Below, one piece after another: positions 21,873 to 32,892 of a DNA stretch of 64,000 nt. Source of the DNA: Sacculina carcini (taxonomy: Eukaryota > Arthropoda > Thecostraca > Sacculinidae); NCBI GenBank assembly GCA_916048095.2, contig OU696597.1, positions 2,739,042 to 2,803,041 on the forward strand, given 5' to 3'. Each line of letters starts with the position of its first letter. Positions within the stretch are counted from its first letter, which is position 1. The notes under the pieces were generated by a model, which made no database searches, was not told where the DNA came from, and was given only the letters and a program-made list of their open reading frames with translations. The translations under genes and the position numbers were made by a program.

Positions 21873-24800
21873 ACAATTTTATATACCTCAACATCAGGGG
21901 TCTTTATCCCAAATGTAGGCAAAGCAAGATCCCGATGTTGAGTGAATATGCACTGGAAGAGAACTTGATGTTCCTTGCTCTAACAGAAACACATCTCAAT
22001 CAAGAGCAATTCGATGCAGAAATAAATATAAAAAACTATTCTGTCTACAGAGCAGACAGAAAACAAAGAAAACACGGAGGTGTGGCCGTCTACATTAGAG
22101 ATGATATTGCGGCTAACACGGAGGAAATTACGAGTTTCTCGAACGGAAGAACAGAATTGTTGATAATGTACCTGAAAGGTGTAAACATTCTGCTGTTAAC
22201 GGTGTATAGACCACCTGATACCACGGTACAACTTTTTTCTGAAGCATTAGAAAGAATATACACAGCACTACGAAATCTGCCAACCCCTGAGACAGAAGTA
22301 ATTATGTTGGGAGATTTTAACTTTCCTACCATTTGCTGGGATACTCTGAGAGTGAGAAGTGGTATTATTACACTGGAAGAGAGACAACAAGCACAGGCTC
22401 TCATTGACTTGATACAGGAACATTATCTGGTGCAGTTAATTAAAGAACCAACTAGATCACATAACGTCCTAGATCTGCTAATAACAAGCAATACTGGTAT
22501 AGTACACTCATGGTATGTCAAAGGCACCATCATGTCAGATCACAATGTTATACAGGGTAGACTACTCTCCCTCAGTGGAAAAAACAGTTGTGTAGAAAAA
22601 CAGCATGATGCTGAAAATAATCTGGGAAAATACAATTTCTATTCTCCAAACATAAACTGGGACAATGTGACAGCTGCCATTGGACAAATAGATTGGAATG
22701 GACTCCTTTCAAGACTGGACGATGTCGACACAATAAATGAAGTGATTGTGAAAAAATGTTTGGCTGTTTGTGCTGAACTTATTCCATGTAAGAAGCAGAG
22801 ACGAAACAGGTCAATAATCCCGAGAGACAGGAGAATACTCATGAGAAAGAGACGCTTACTGGAGAAAAAACTACAAAGGAACGGAAAACAAAATAGAAAT
22901 ATAATAAATGAGCAGCTTCGTTTGATCGAACTTCAACTTGAGCAGTCACATACTGAGCAAAAAATGAGAGAAGAAATACAAGCAGTCGAAAAAATAAAAA
23001 CAAATCCCAAATACTTCTTTGCATATGCAAACAAGAAGATAAAAACAACGTCAACAGTTGGTCCACTAACGAGAAAAGACGGTGAGCTCACAGGAGATGA
23101 ATTGGAGATGGCCAATATATTGAAAGATCAATATGAAAGTGTCTTCAGTAGTCCGCTAGTAGACAAAGCGGTGGAAAATCCAAATGACTTCTTTACAGAT
23201 ACGTCAACACGAACTGGTCAACTGTCGTTTTTTGACTCCACACAGCTGGAAATTGTAGAGGCTATCGAAGATATCTCAAACGACGCAGCTCCAGGATCAG
23301 ATGGATTTCATCCAATATTATTGAAAAAGTGTCGACATCAAATCGCACTACCGCTGAAAATACTTTGGTCTCTATCACTAGAAACAGGCAAAATACCTTC
23401 GTGTTTGAAAACAGGCATCATAACTCCAATACATAAAGGAGGCAGTCGAGGACTAGCCAGCAGATACAGGCCAATAACACTAACGTCACATATTATTAAA
23501 ATATTTGAACGCATAGTAAAGAAGAAAATAACGACCTATTTAGAAGATCATGGTTACTTCAATGTAGGACAGCATGGATTCAGGAGAGGAAGATCCTGCC
23601 TGTCTCAATTGATGACCCATTATGAAGAAGTATTGAAGAACATACAAGATGGATGCAATGCTGACGTCATCTATCTGGACTTCGAAAAGGCGTTCGATAA
23701 GGTCGATCATGGAGTTCTGTTACACAAACTGAGAAACCTGGGTATCACAGGGCACATTGGAAGATGGCTTCATAACTTCCTTACAGACAGGCAACAGAGA
23801 GTATCGGTTCGAGGGCACCTCTCAATTCCAGGAGAAGTAAGAAGTGGAGTGCCGCAAGGATCGGTACTAGGACCACTGCTGTTTATCGTCCATATAGGAG
23901 ATATTGATGGCAGTCTCCAGTGCTCCAAGACCACATCTTTCGCTGACGACACAAGAATGTTGTTGAAAATTGAAAGTACCGAAGATGTGGTCAAACTGCA
24001 ATCTGACCTAGACTGTGTATTAACATGGGCCTCATCAAATAATATGAAACTAAACAGTGACAAATTCGAGCTGTTGAGATACGGTCCAAACGAAAAATTG
24101 AAGCAGGAAACGACATATGAGTGTAATGGCCGAATTATACCAGAGCAGGTGCAAGTTAAAGATCTCGGCATATATATGAGCAGCGATGCAACATTCAATC
24201 ATCACTATAACATCATAATCAACAACGCTAGAAAGATGAGTGGGTGGGTGCTTCGGACATTCCAAACGAGAGAACCAAGTTGCATGGTTGGAGTATGGAA
24301 AGCAATGATTTTGTCCAGAATGAAATATTGCTGCCAACTGTGGTGCCCCAAGAAAATGCAAGATATAGCAGAAATGGAAAGTGTCCAGAGGTCTTTCACC
24401 AGCAAGATCCAAGGGATGGAGACACTCAACTACTGGGAGAGGCTGAAAACTCTCAGGCTGTACTCTCTGCAAAGACGAAGAGAGAGATACATAGTGATAT
24501 ATGTATGGAAAATACTAGAAGGAAGTGTCCCAAACGTAGGCCTGCAGCAGCAAGTTCACCAAAGAAGAGGCAGGCTATGCTATGTGGAAGCAACTCAGGC
24601 ATTCTCACAGAAACTGGGTACTATCATCCATAGCTCGTTCAGACACAATGGCAGACGTCTGTTCAACTGTATACCTCGAGAACTGAGAAACATCACTGGA
24701 GTGAAGACAGAGCTGTTCAAGCGAAGACTGGACAAATGGCTGAACGATATTCCTGATGAACCACCGATACCAGGATATCAGAGCTGTCATCACAACTCAC

Positions 24801-24883
24801 TGCCGGAGATGATGGGACGACTAGCAACAATATCAGCAGTCCGAACTGCAGTCAGCGGAAGCCCACTTCAGCTGCGACACTAG
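21749..24883 (+). CDS. Element B ORF2: endonuclease-reverse transcriptase
   Basis: About 1,044 residues from the slippery site, or 1,008-1,011 from the ATGs at 21,860 and 21,851. Endonuclease motifs are LNIRGLYPK, TETHL, GGVAVYIRDD, VYRPPD, GDFNF (about residue 187) and SDHNVI (about residue 262). RT motifs are PGSDGFHPILLKKC, RYRPITLTS, GQHGFRRGRSC, DFEKAFDKVDH, SGVPQGSVLGP and FADD (about residue 730), followed by the tail KYCCQLWCPKK and the C-terminal FNCIPRELRN. It is complete with no RNase H. It should catalyse target-primed reverse transcription. The reading frame is intact, so the copy may be recent. Confidence 0.92.
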   Translation, partial: RNLSSKNRTDGRENNQDTGYSVDKNGENRDSGKNMQPMYALNNFIYLNIRGLYPKCRQSKIPMLSEYALEENLMFLALTETHLNQEQFDAEINIKNYSVYRADRKQRKHGGVAVYIRDDIAANTEEITSFSNGRTELLIMYLKGVNILLLTVYRPPDTTVQLFSEALERIYTALRNLPTPETEVIMLGDFNFPTICWDTLRVRSGIITLEERQQAQALIDLIQEHYLVQLIKEPTRSHNVLDLLITSNTGIVHSWYVKGTIMSDHNVIQGRLLSLSGKNSCVEKQHDAENNLGKYNFYSPNINWDNVTAAIGQIDWNGLLSRLDDVDTINEVIVKKCLAVCAELIPCKKQRRNRSIIPRDRRILMRKRRLLEKKLQRNGKQNRNIINEQLRLIELQLEQSHTEQKMREEIQAVEKIKTNPKYFFAYANKKIKTTSTVGPLTRKDGELTGDELEMANILKDQYESVFSSPLVDKAVENPNDFFTDTSTRTGQLSFFDSTQLEIVEAIEDISNDAAPGSDGFHPILLKKCRHQIALPLKILWSLSLETGKIPSCLKTGIITPIHKGGSRGLASRYRPITLTSHIIKIFERIVKKKITTYLEDHGYFNVGQHGFRRGRSCLSQLMTHYEEVLKNIQDGCNADVIYLDFEKAFDKVDHGVLLHKLRNLGITGHIGRWLHNFLTDRQQRVSVRGHLSIPGEVRSGVPQGSVLGPLLFIVHIGDIDGSLQCSKTTSFADDTRMLLKIESTEDVVKLQSDLDCVLTWASSNNMKLNSDKFELLRYGPNEKLKQETTYECNGRIIPEQVQVKDLGIYMSSDATFNHHYNIIINNARKMSGWVLRTFQTREPSCMVGVWKAMILSRMKYCCQLWCPKKMQDIAEMESVQRSFTSKIQGMETLNYWERLKTLRLYSLQRRRERYIVIYVWKILEGSVPNVGLQQQVHQRRGRLCYVEATQAFSQKLGTIIHSSFRHNGRRLFNCIPRELRNITGVKTELFKRRLDKWLNDIPDEPPIPGYQSCHHNSLPEMMGRLATISAVRTAVSGSPLQLRH

Positions 24884-24921
24884 ATGTCGGAATCAGCCAA
24901 AGTAACCAAAGTAAGTAAGTA

Positions 24922-26025
24922 ATGGCTCAAGTCATTCGTGATAATACAAAGTTTTCCTACATGACACCAGTTCAAGCGGCGTACATCCCACAGTCACAAG
25001 GATGTAGCCGTGGAAGCTGTCACTGGCAGCGGTAAGGCTGTTGCTTTTCTTGTTCCAATTATTGAAGTTCTTCTTTCAAAAAGTGAAAATATTTCCAGCG
25101 GGCGTGTGTACGCCCTGATTATATCGCTTACTCGTGATTTACTCATTCAAATTCATGGTGAATTACAGCGTTCTCTAGTTTCTAATTCAATGAAACACTC
25201 GTGAAATAATCATTCAAATTCATGGTGAATTACAGCGTTTCTTAGTTGAGTTTAACTAGTTTAGTTGTCATCGTTTTATAGGAGGGACTAGTATGGACTC
25301 TGATACGGCCAAAATACTAGTCGCTTCGCGGCGGTTTCATGATATCCTTACTTGAAAAGAAAATTCCAAGTATCTACAGTCTGCACTGAAACATTTGGAG
25401 GTTCTAGTGTTGGATGAAGCAGACAGATTGTTGCATCTTGGATTTGAGAAGAAAATTTCAGAAGTAATTTTGCATTGTCCGAAGCAATAGATGACAGGGC
25501 TTTTTCAGCCACTCAAACAACTGATGTGAAGAAGCTATAACGTGCTGGTCTGCACAATCCGGTATCAATTGCTGTTAAAGAGAAGCACAACACACCGCAC
25601 TCCACAAAATCTTCATAATATTTCATGGAGTGTAATACGGTCTATAAACCCAGTTTATTGGCGAGTTTAATGCAAGAGCAAATTTCACTCGGCAATAAAG
25701 CTATGTTTTTCTTCTCCACGTGCGTCATGGTGGAGTATTTTTCTCTTGTTGTCAGGGATATTATCGGCGATCAGCCTGTGCTCAACATTCACGGCAAAAT
25801 GAGAAACAAGAGAGTGGCGATTTTCAAACGCTTTTGAGATCATATGTGTGCTGTTGTGTACGGACGTTATGACGCGTGACATTGATGTTGCCGACGTTCA
25901 CTTGTTGGTTCAGTACGACCTCCGTCATCAGCCGAGTCTTTTGTGCACCAGTGTGGACGCACGGCCAGAATCGGCAACGAAGGTCAGGCGTTGATTCTCC
26001 TGCTGCCAAACGAACACAATAACAC
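24922..26025 (+). pseudogene. DDX55: DEAD-box RNA helicase DDX55/Spb4-like pseudogene
   Basis: Fragments in several frames follow DDX55 in order: [147 protein letters not shown] and the [15 protein letters not shown] region as altered frames. Motif I TGSGKT has become TGSGKA. Frameshifts, stops and a local duplication (attcaaattcatggtgaatt, at about 25,146 and 25,213) destroy it. No introns interrupt the matched region, which fits a processed retrocopy. DDX55 acts in 60S ribosome assembly. Element B abuts its 5' end. Confidence 0.85.
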
Positions 26026-26141
26026 CAATAACATAACACCTTCATAACGCCGTCATAACACCATTAAAACACTATCAGAACACCATCATAATACCTTTAT
26101 AAACAGTTCGTTATATGTTTGCCTGTCTGTATCTGTCTGTC

Positions 26142-26162
26142 TGTGTGTGTGTGTGTGTGTGT
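26142..26162. repeat. (TG)n microsatellite before the possible TMEM245 exon
   Basis: About ten uninterrupted TG units, 30 bp upstream of an AG acceptor. TG-rich intron ends precede several exon remnants in this window. Confidence 0.9.
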
Positions 26163-26193
26163 CGGTACATGGACACTGTAGGTTGCTCGACAG

Positions 26194-26310
26194 ATCTTGT
26201 ACCACGTGACCGCCGGCCTGCTGTTATTACTGCTCACTGCCGCCGCCAGCGCCACCTATCTCGTTTTTCAGCCATTCATCAAGCCGCTGATCTGGGCCTG
26301 TGTGGGTCTG
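26194..26310 (+). other. Possible TMEM245 exon
   Basis: An AG acceptor (ctcgacag) opens a 117-bp phase-0 stretch that ends at GT (ggtctg|gtcgtg). The peptide ILYHVTAGLLLLLL, then TYLVFQPFIKPLIWACVGL, is a transmembrane helix followed by the motif (F-x-P-F-x-K/R-P-L-x-W-A) that I recall from the N-terminal part of TMEM245. No neighbouring exon of that gene is recognisable within several kilobases, so it is either a lone remnant or an exon with very large introns. Confidence 0.45.
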
Positions 26311-26496
26311 GTCGTGTGTATGCTTGTATTGGTGTGCTCACCTATTTGTGCTCACCTATTTGTGCATTACGGCATATGAGCTTGCGTTCGAGCTGTCCCG
26401 TCTCCAAATCATGATTTATCTAGTTTCTCCTTGAACGATTGAATTGTTCTCGCTTTTAATGTTTCACTGTCTAAACTATTCCACTTTTCTACGCCC

Positions 26497-28067
26497 CTAT
26501 AAGGAAAACTGTCCTGTTTGATCTTCTGTCGGCATCTTGTTTTTCTTCAATTTCATACCATGTCCCCTTTGATATCTCTCATTCCAAACAATCCAGCCTT
26601 TCCGATCCGTTTTTTTAAATCCTCTCATGTATTTGAAAATGTGTATTAAGTCCCCTCTCTGTGTTCTCTTTTCGAGCTTGGTCAATCCTAGTTTGTTCAA
26701 CCTATCTGCGTATTCTAAACCTCTCAAACTTGGTGCGATTTTCGTTGCTGCTCTCTGTATTCTCTCGAGTTTGTCGATATGCTTCCTCAAAGACGGAGAC
26801 CATACCACTGCCGCATATTCTAGTCTTGGTCGAATCATTGTCGTGATCAGCTTCTTCAACATATCCTCATCCATATATCGAAACGCAGTATATATGTTTT
26901 TGACTAGTCTGAGTGCAGATGCTGTGATTTTGTTAATATGTCCTTCCGGGGATAGAGTGTCGCTCATGATTATTCCCAAATCCTTTTCTTCTGTCACTTT
27001 CTGCAATATTTTTTCTCCCATCTTGTATTTTCCGCACGGCCTATTTCTACTTTTTCCAACTTCCATTACTTTTCATTTTTCGATACCAAACTCCATTTTC
27101 CAGCTCTGACTCCATTTATAAATTGTATCTAAATCATTTTGGAGTGCTGTACAACTGCTGTCATTCTCAATTCTCCTCATAATCTTGATGTCATCAGCAA
27201 ACATGCTCGCGTAGCTGCTCACACTATCAACCATGTCATTCACGTATATGCTGAACATAATCGGGCCTAATACCGAGCCCTGAGGTACTACACTTTTCAC
27301 GCTCAACCATTCAGACTTGTTGCCATGAATAACAGTACACATTTGTCTTGCTTGTAGGTAATCTTTCATCCATTCTAACAATTTGCCCTGCACTCCTCCA
27401 TGATGACGCAATTTCCATATCAATCTTTTGTGCGGAACCTTGTCGAATGCCTTTCTCAAGTCTAAGTACACACAGTCAGCCCAGCCGTCTCTCTCTTGAG
27501 TCTCATCAACGAGCCTCGTATAAAAATCCAGCAGATTTGTTGCACATGACCTTTTTTCTAAAACCATACTGTTCATCAGCTATAAGTCCATTCCTGTCGA
27601 GGTGATTTGTCCAGACATCTTTGATAATTTTCTCACATAATTTGCATACAATACTTGTTAAGGACAATGGTCTGTAGTTCCCTGGATCCTCACTGCATCC
27701 TCCTTTGTGTATGGGTGCTATTTGCGCTTGCTTCCAGATCTTTGGCACCTTCCCACACTTTAAGCTATGTTCAATTATAGCATGTACTGGGAGAAGCAGC
27801 ACCTCTTTACATTCTCTCAAAACCCTTCCAGAAACCCCGTCCGGGCCAGGAGATTTTGTCCCGTCTAACATACTCATCTTGTCCAGCACTGTTCTCGGTT
27901 CAACTTCGAAATCTTGCATCTCCACACAACTATTTACGTTGTCCTCATATTCAACCTCCCCTTCCTCCGTAAATACTTCCTGAAATTTTCTGTTCATTAT
28001 CTCTGCTATATCGCAATGATGCTCATAGGTTTTTCCGTCCACCTTTAGTCGGGTAATGCCGTCTCTT
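26497..28067 (-). pseudogene. LINE reverse transcriptase (third family), one frameshift and one stop
   Basis: The minus strand reads the pre-RT region (GITRLKVDGKTYEHH, EIMNRKFQEVF), then RT blocks SPGPDGVSGRVL, GNYRPLSLTS, EQYGFRK, DLRKAFDKVPHKRL, VPQGSVLGPIMF and MFADDIKIM, then a tail with RPRLEYAAVVWSP and a C-terminal end near 26,497. A frameshift lies near 27,540 and a single TGA at 27,073-27,075. No endonuclease is present, so it is 5' truncated. A short piece of the same family (CEVMNRKFQEVF) is fused to another sequence near 40,100. Confidence 0.88.
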
Positions 28068-28249
28068 TGTCTGGTCTTTTTATTAATAAATCTATAGAAT
28101 ATTTATGATATTGATATGATATTGATATGATATTTGTGTATATGATTGTGTGTATATATGCTTGTGTTGGTATTTGTATGTTTGTGTGTGTGTATGTTTG
28201 TGTGGGTGTGTGTATGATTGTGTTGGTATGTGTTTGTATTGTTGATGTT

Positions 28250-28690
28250 ACGTAAAAACTGTCACAATAGGACACAGGCAGCGTTGCCGCGCATGATGGC
28301 CAGACTAATTCGCTCAATTAGCCAGGCAGTTTCACGCTTCTCGCCTGTGCGCTCTGCGATCTTTCGACCGCTTTGCTTGCACAGTGTCTCGCATGCTGGT
28401 ACCAGAACACCGCTGGTCTCCACCGCTACTGGTACGAAGTGGTACCGGTCCGTCAGCGATGCGTATCGCTGGCGCTTGCGTTGTTCTGCTGCTAGGACTG
28501 CTGCGTCGGCGTTGATGGCGCAGTTCAGCTTGTGTGTGTGGTGCTGAATGTGTTTGAACAGGTAGCGTCCCAGACTAGACTTTTGCCGCTCGTGAAAGAG
28601 TATACGGTTATGCCGTCAGGGTGTCGTCCGTCTCCTCTGTCCAGGCCCCGTGGTTCTAGCACCGCGCCGATCCCAGCTGCTGCCAAACCG
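28250..28690 (-). pseudogene. C-terminal nuclease-like region seen in retroelement polyproteins
   Basis: The minus strand gives EPRGLDRGDGRHPDGITVYS, FTSGKSLVWDATCSNTF, then RYASLTDRYHFVPVAVETSG, RKIAERTGEKRET and RISLAIMRGNAACVL. I recognise this set from a conserved C-terminal segment attached to reverse-transcriptase ORFs in many marine invertebrate genomes. The PDG...(V)WDAT spacing is compatible with a PD-(D/E)xK restriction-like nuclease core; that function is my inference. There is no RT next to it, and TG repeats interrupt the 5' side. Confidence 0.55.
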
Positions 28691-29734
28691 CGATACATAT
28701 GTGTTTTTGATACATATATATGTTTATGTGATATATGTGTTTGTGTGTGTATGTATCAGTGTTGGATGTGTGTGGTGGTATATTTCTGTGTGTTTGTGTG
28801 TGTATGTATGAGTGTTGGAGGTGTGTGGAATGGTAGTTGTTGGCGGTGGCATTTTGCTGGTCGTTCACCACATGTCGCCTGGTCTTGCCCGCCTGCTTGC
28901 TGGTGCTCGGCCTCGTGTCGCAGGTGCGCCACTTTCGACGACAAAATTCGGCAGCAGGTAGCAAGCGATTTCCGGCACATCGACTGTACTTTAAATTAAA
29001 TTATTTTATTATTATTACTTGTAATTGTATTATTTTATTATTAATGCTTAAATTAATGTAATTGTCTTTAATTTTTTTATTATTATATTAGGTATTATTG
29101 ATTCATAATTTATTTGTATCATGATTTTATTATTGTTATTATTATTATTATTACAGGCAAATCCAGTAGCATGGAAAGGATGTGCAGGCATTATTACCAC
29201 CCTGCGGTGACCGCATGTACTGGAGGCGCCCAAAATGTATAAACAGAAATAAAGGGAGTTGGAAAATATACGAGTTTAATCAGGAAGATGAAACCTATTA
29301 AAACAGACGAAATTCAAGCAAAGTACTGAATATAACGATAAATTAGAATGCATATGCTCTTGTAGCAAATTAAGATTTAATAATGTTGTAAATATGAGTC
29401 AATGCATCGTACATATAATAATAAAGAGTAAAATAGTCAAGTAAAATAAATAAAACTAGAAAAAGGAAAGGCCGTTCAATATATAAGTATGAATGAGCAA
29501 AAAGATGATGTGAGTTTATAAGTTCGGCATATTTGACGCTGTTGGACTTTTATGCACTAACATTGCGCCAATGTGGTGTTTCTTCTGTAGACAAATGTGA
29601 AAATGTAGCGATAAATGTTTGCACGTGAGTGATGTTTAGTGGATATGTGCCTCATGTAAGCTGCAGTGCAAAATTATTTGTCAATATTGCATGAACAGTG
29701 TATGTAAGTGTATGTCGAGAAAGGGTTGGAATCC
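28691..29734. other. No supported gene; TG repeat then AT-rich DNA
   Basis: A tract with gtgtgtatgt units at 28,740-28,830 is followed by AT-rich sequence with TTATTA runs (29,000-29,150). Minus-strand frames over 28,820-28,980 contain no domain I recognise. Confidence 0.45.
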
Positions 29735-29955
29735 TCAAGTGACAGCTGCTACACGGGAAGAAGCCGAAGCTTATGAACACACACACAGGTGTGTCCCGTG
29801 CAGCTCGCTGTCACCGCAAAACCAACCCTCTCCACGCTATGTTGTCACAATAACGGAAGACGTATTAGAGAGGGCCACCTCCCCAGAATGCATGACACAA
29901 CACATGACTGATATCTGGTATCATCATTTACTGCTGGGTGGACAGGGACTGTTGG
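29735..29955 (+). repeat. Interspersed repeat, copy of the 15.7/61.9 kb family
   Basis: Reads VTAATREEAEAYEHTHRC and ATSPECMTQHMTDIWYH on the plus strand; nearly identical DNA lies reversed at 15,840-16,055 and direct at 61,945-62,140. The three copies carry different indels. Confidence 0.75.
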
Positions 29956-30026
29956 ATCTGATTTCTGTCTGTATGTGTATTTATGTATCTGTCTGTTAGT
30001 CTATATGTGTGTGTATGTGATGGCAG

Positions 30027-30166
30027 ATTTTCTACACAACGCCGGCGTGATATATCACGACTTGAAGTTGGAGAACGTTCTGCTGGATGCCAGCATGAAC
30101 GTTCAACTGACTGATATTAACCTTGCCAAGTGACTACGTCGAAGCTCCCGCACCAACACTGTCTGT
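30027..30166 (+). pseudogene. Protein kinase catalytic-loop exon, broken
   Basis: After a TG-rich tract and AG acceptor (gatggcag), the frame reads FLHNAGVIYHDLKLENVLLD and ASMNVQLTDINLAK. This is the kinase catalytic loop (HRDLKxEN) and the DFG region. The catalytic-loop Arg is missing (YHDLK, not HRDLK), DFG is replaced by DIN, and a TGA follows LAK. The later LRRSSRTNTVC resembles the activation-loop start of RSKR/S6K-related kinases. It is probably a decayed exon with a GT donor at about 30,167. Confidence 0.7.
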
Positions 30167-30385
30167 GTCATACATGCGTACAGACACACTGACAATGAAG
30201 TATTGATACATTGACACTGAATATAGCACTGCATCACAAAGCATAACATTGACATTACATACGCGTATTTGTTTGTTGTGTCAAAGAGTTGTGATTGTCT
30301 TGTTAAAGTCAGGTAAATGGCATATATTGTACATCTCAGGTCCAATTTCACATTGATGTTTTTCAGTACACTAGACTCAAGCATT

Positions 30386-30389
<4 letters not shown>

Positions 30390-30422
<33 letters not shown>
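30390..30422. repeat. (CA)n at the truncation point of element C
   Basis: About 16 CA units directly abut the first codon of the surviving element C frame, so the frame reads through the repeat. Confidence 0.95.
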
Positions 30423-30424
<2 letters not shown>

Positions 30425-32613
30425 GAAGTTCTCACATCAAATTGTTGCCGCTACGCTTTTGAATTATTTTATAATACATTTAAAAAACTTTATGATATTC
30501 ATTTTCCGGTTAAACGAATTCGTGTGACAGAGAAACAACAACTGAGACCATACATCACTTCCCAACTGAAAATCAAAATCAGAGAGAAGCACAGGCTAGA
30601 GAGACTAACTAAAAAATGGCCTATGACATACGGGGAGGTCTACAGATCATACAGAAACAACCTGAACACTGAGATTAAGCGTGCAAAAAATGAATTCTAC
30701 AAAACCAGTCTCAAATCCAATCAGGGGAATGCCAGGCAACATTGGTTGACTATAAACACGCTACTGGGACGAACTTCAAAATGTCATAACACAGCAATAC
30801 ATGATGACGAGTATAACGGCGATGCAGCGTCTGCATTCAATGCACATTTTACAGCATCTCAACGTTCTGTGGACAACATGACATATGATTTTGAATCATA
30901 CCTGAGTCACTCTCCACCATACTCAATGTATTTGCTGCCCACTGATACAACTGAAATTTACAGTCTTCTTCAAAGCATTGATAACACCTCAATTGGTTAT
31001 GATGAAATATCACCTGCAGTCCTGAAACACTGTTCTTTGACTATCTCTGAGCCTGTAGCTCACCTGATAAACTTGACGTTAAAGTCAGGTTATTTCCCCG
31101 ATCAACTTAAAATTGCCAAAGTGGTGCCGATATTTAAGAAGGGTGATTTGAAAGACAATCATAGACCTATTTCCATCCTTTGTTCTCTTTCAAAAATTTA
31201 TGAGAAGGTCATCTCAAAAAGACTCTGTAGCTATTTAGATAAAACTTCACTCCTATCAAAACATCAGCATGGCTTTAGAAAGGGACGATCCACTGAATCA
31301 GCAACCTTAGAATTAACAAAGTGCATTTACGAAGGACTGGAAACAAAGTTGATGGTAGCTGGGATTTTTATTGACCTTTCCAAGGCTTTTGATACGCTGG
31401 ACCATGAAATTCTCATAATTAAATTGGAGCATTTTGGAATAAGGGGAACAGTTAAATCATTGTTCGCGAGCTATTTGTCTGGTAGGAAACAAAAAGTATT
31501 TTTTAACAAAAAGTACTCAATTATACAGAATTTGTACAGAGGTGTGCCACAGGGTTCAATTTTGGGGCCCACACTTTTCCTGATTTATATAAATGATATT
31601 GTCAACGTGAGTCGTGATTCTAATGTAATTATATACGCCGACGATACTACTCTCTTAATCAAACAACCCAGTCTAGACACTCTACATAGGTCCATTTCGG
31701 AAGAGATTGTCAAAATTGATAGGTGGATACGTTCAAACAAACTCAAAATCAATAGTCAGAAGACTAAATGTGTATTATTTAAAAACAGATCCATCCAATA
31801 CTCTCTCCCGACAATAATGCTAAATGGGGAACGAATTGAGCAGACAGACAAAGTAAGATTTCTGGGGCTTATTGTCGATGAAAATCTAAATTGGAGACAT
31901 CACATAGCACATGTTACTTACAAAATATCTCAAATTACTGGTATCATGTACAGAATCCGCCATAATCTCACGAGGGAAGCAATGTTGAGCATTTATTATA
32001 CACTATGTTATCCGCATTTAAATTACTGTGTTTCCATTTGGGGATCGACCTGGGTCTCTTTTCACAAAAAATTAATCATTGCTCAAAATAAATTTGTTCG
32101 TTGCATATTTTTCCTAAAAAAATTCGACTCTACTGCTCACATCATGATGGATCAAAACATACTGCGCTTCCCTCTCATACACAAATATTTCACATTATTA
32201 CTGATTCATAAAGCCAACAAAATCGACACTATATTTAATCTGGTTGAAAACTATATGTCATCGAGGCAAAATAATATAAACTTAATTCAACCTAAATTTC
32301 GCACAGAGCTTTTTAGGCTGAGTGTTATGTGTAGAGCTCCAGATATGTTTAATAATTTACCCCTCGAGAACAAAGTTGCGTTTCAAACAGCAGGCAGATA
32401 TATGTGGAAAAATATTGTTAAAAAACATCTGCTCAACGAGCAACGGAGGAATTTATTGACCAATGAATCCATGAACAATGATTGAGTTAATTTAGTCCAA
32501 TTTAGATTTGTGTCCATGTGCAATTTATGTGTACATGTCAGTATTCTTGCACTTATGTTCATTTAATTGTTTCGTGTTTGTTTTGTTTTTCTGTGGACTT
32601 CGCGTATGCGAAT

Positions 32614-32657
<44 letters not shown>

Positions 32658-32892
32658 ACTCTTGTTCCCTGAAATAGCGTAGTTTATTTATTCTTTAAAA
32701 AGTGTATCTTGTTATTACTGTTTACATGCACCATTATTATTGATCCATGTACGTCTCACATGTAAGTGTCAGTGCGTCTGATGTTCTGGCACCGATAAGT
32801 CCGTAAAAAGCATTGCTTATCGGACTTTGTCACTACTGATTTGTTATTTTTTTTCTTCAATTGTATGCATTGATACTGGAATGTGACAATAC

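Larger units (their letters stand above)
20700..24925 (+). mobile_element. Non-LTR retrotransposon, element B (full coding capacity)
   Basis: Overlapping ORF1 and ORF2, both uninterrupted, followed by a tail of agtaagtaagtaa. It sits directly against the first codons of the DDX55 pseudogene. The 5' boundary is approximate. The endonuclease and RT are of the same general APE-type class as element A but clearly a different lineage. ORF1 carries CCCH fingers instead of CCHC knuckles. Confidence 0.85.
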
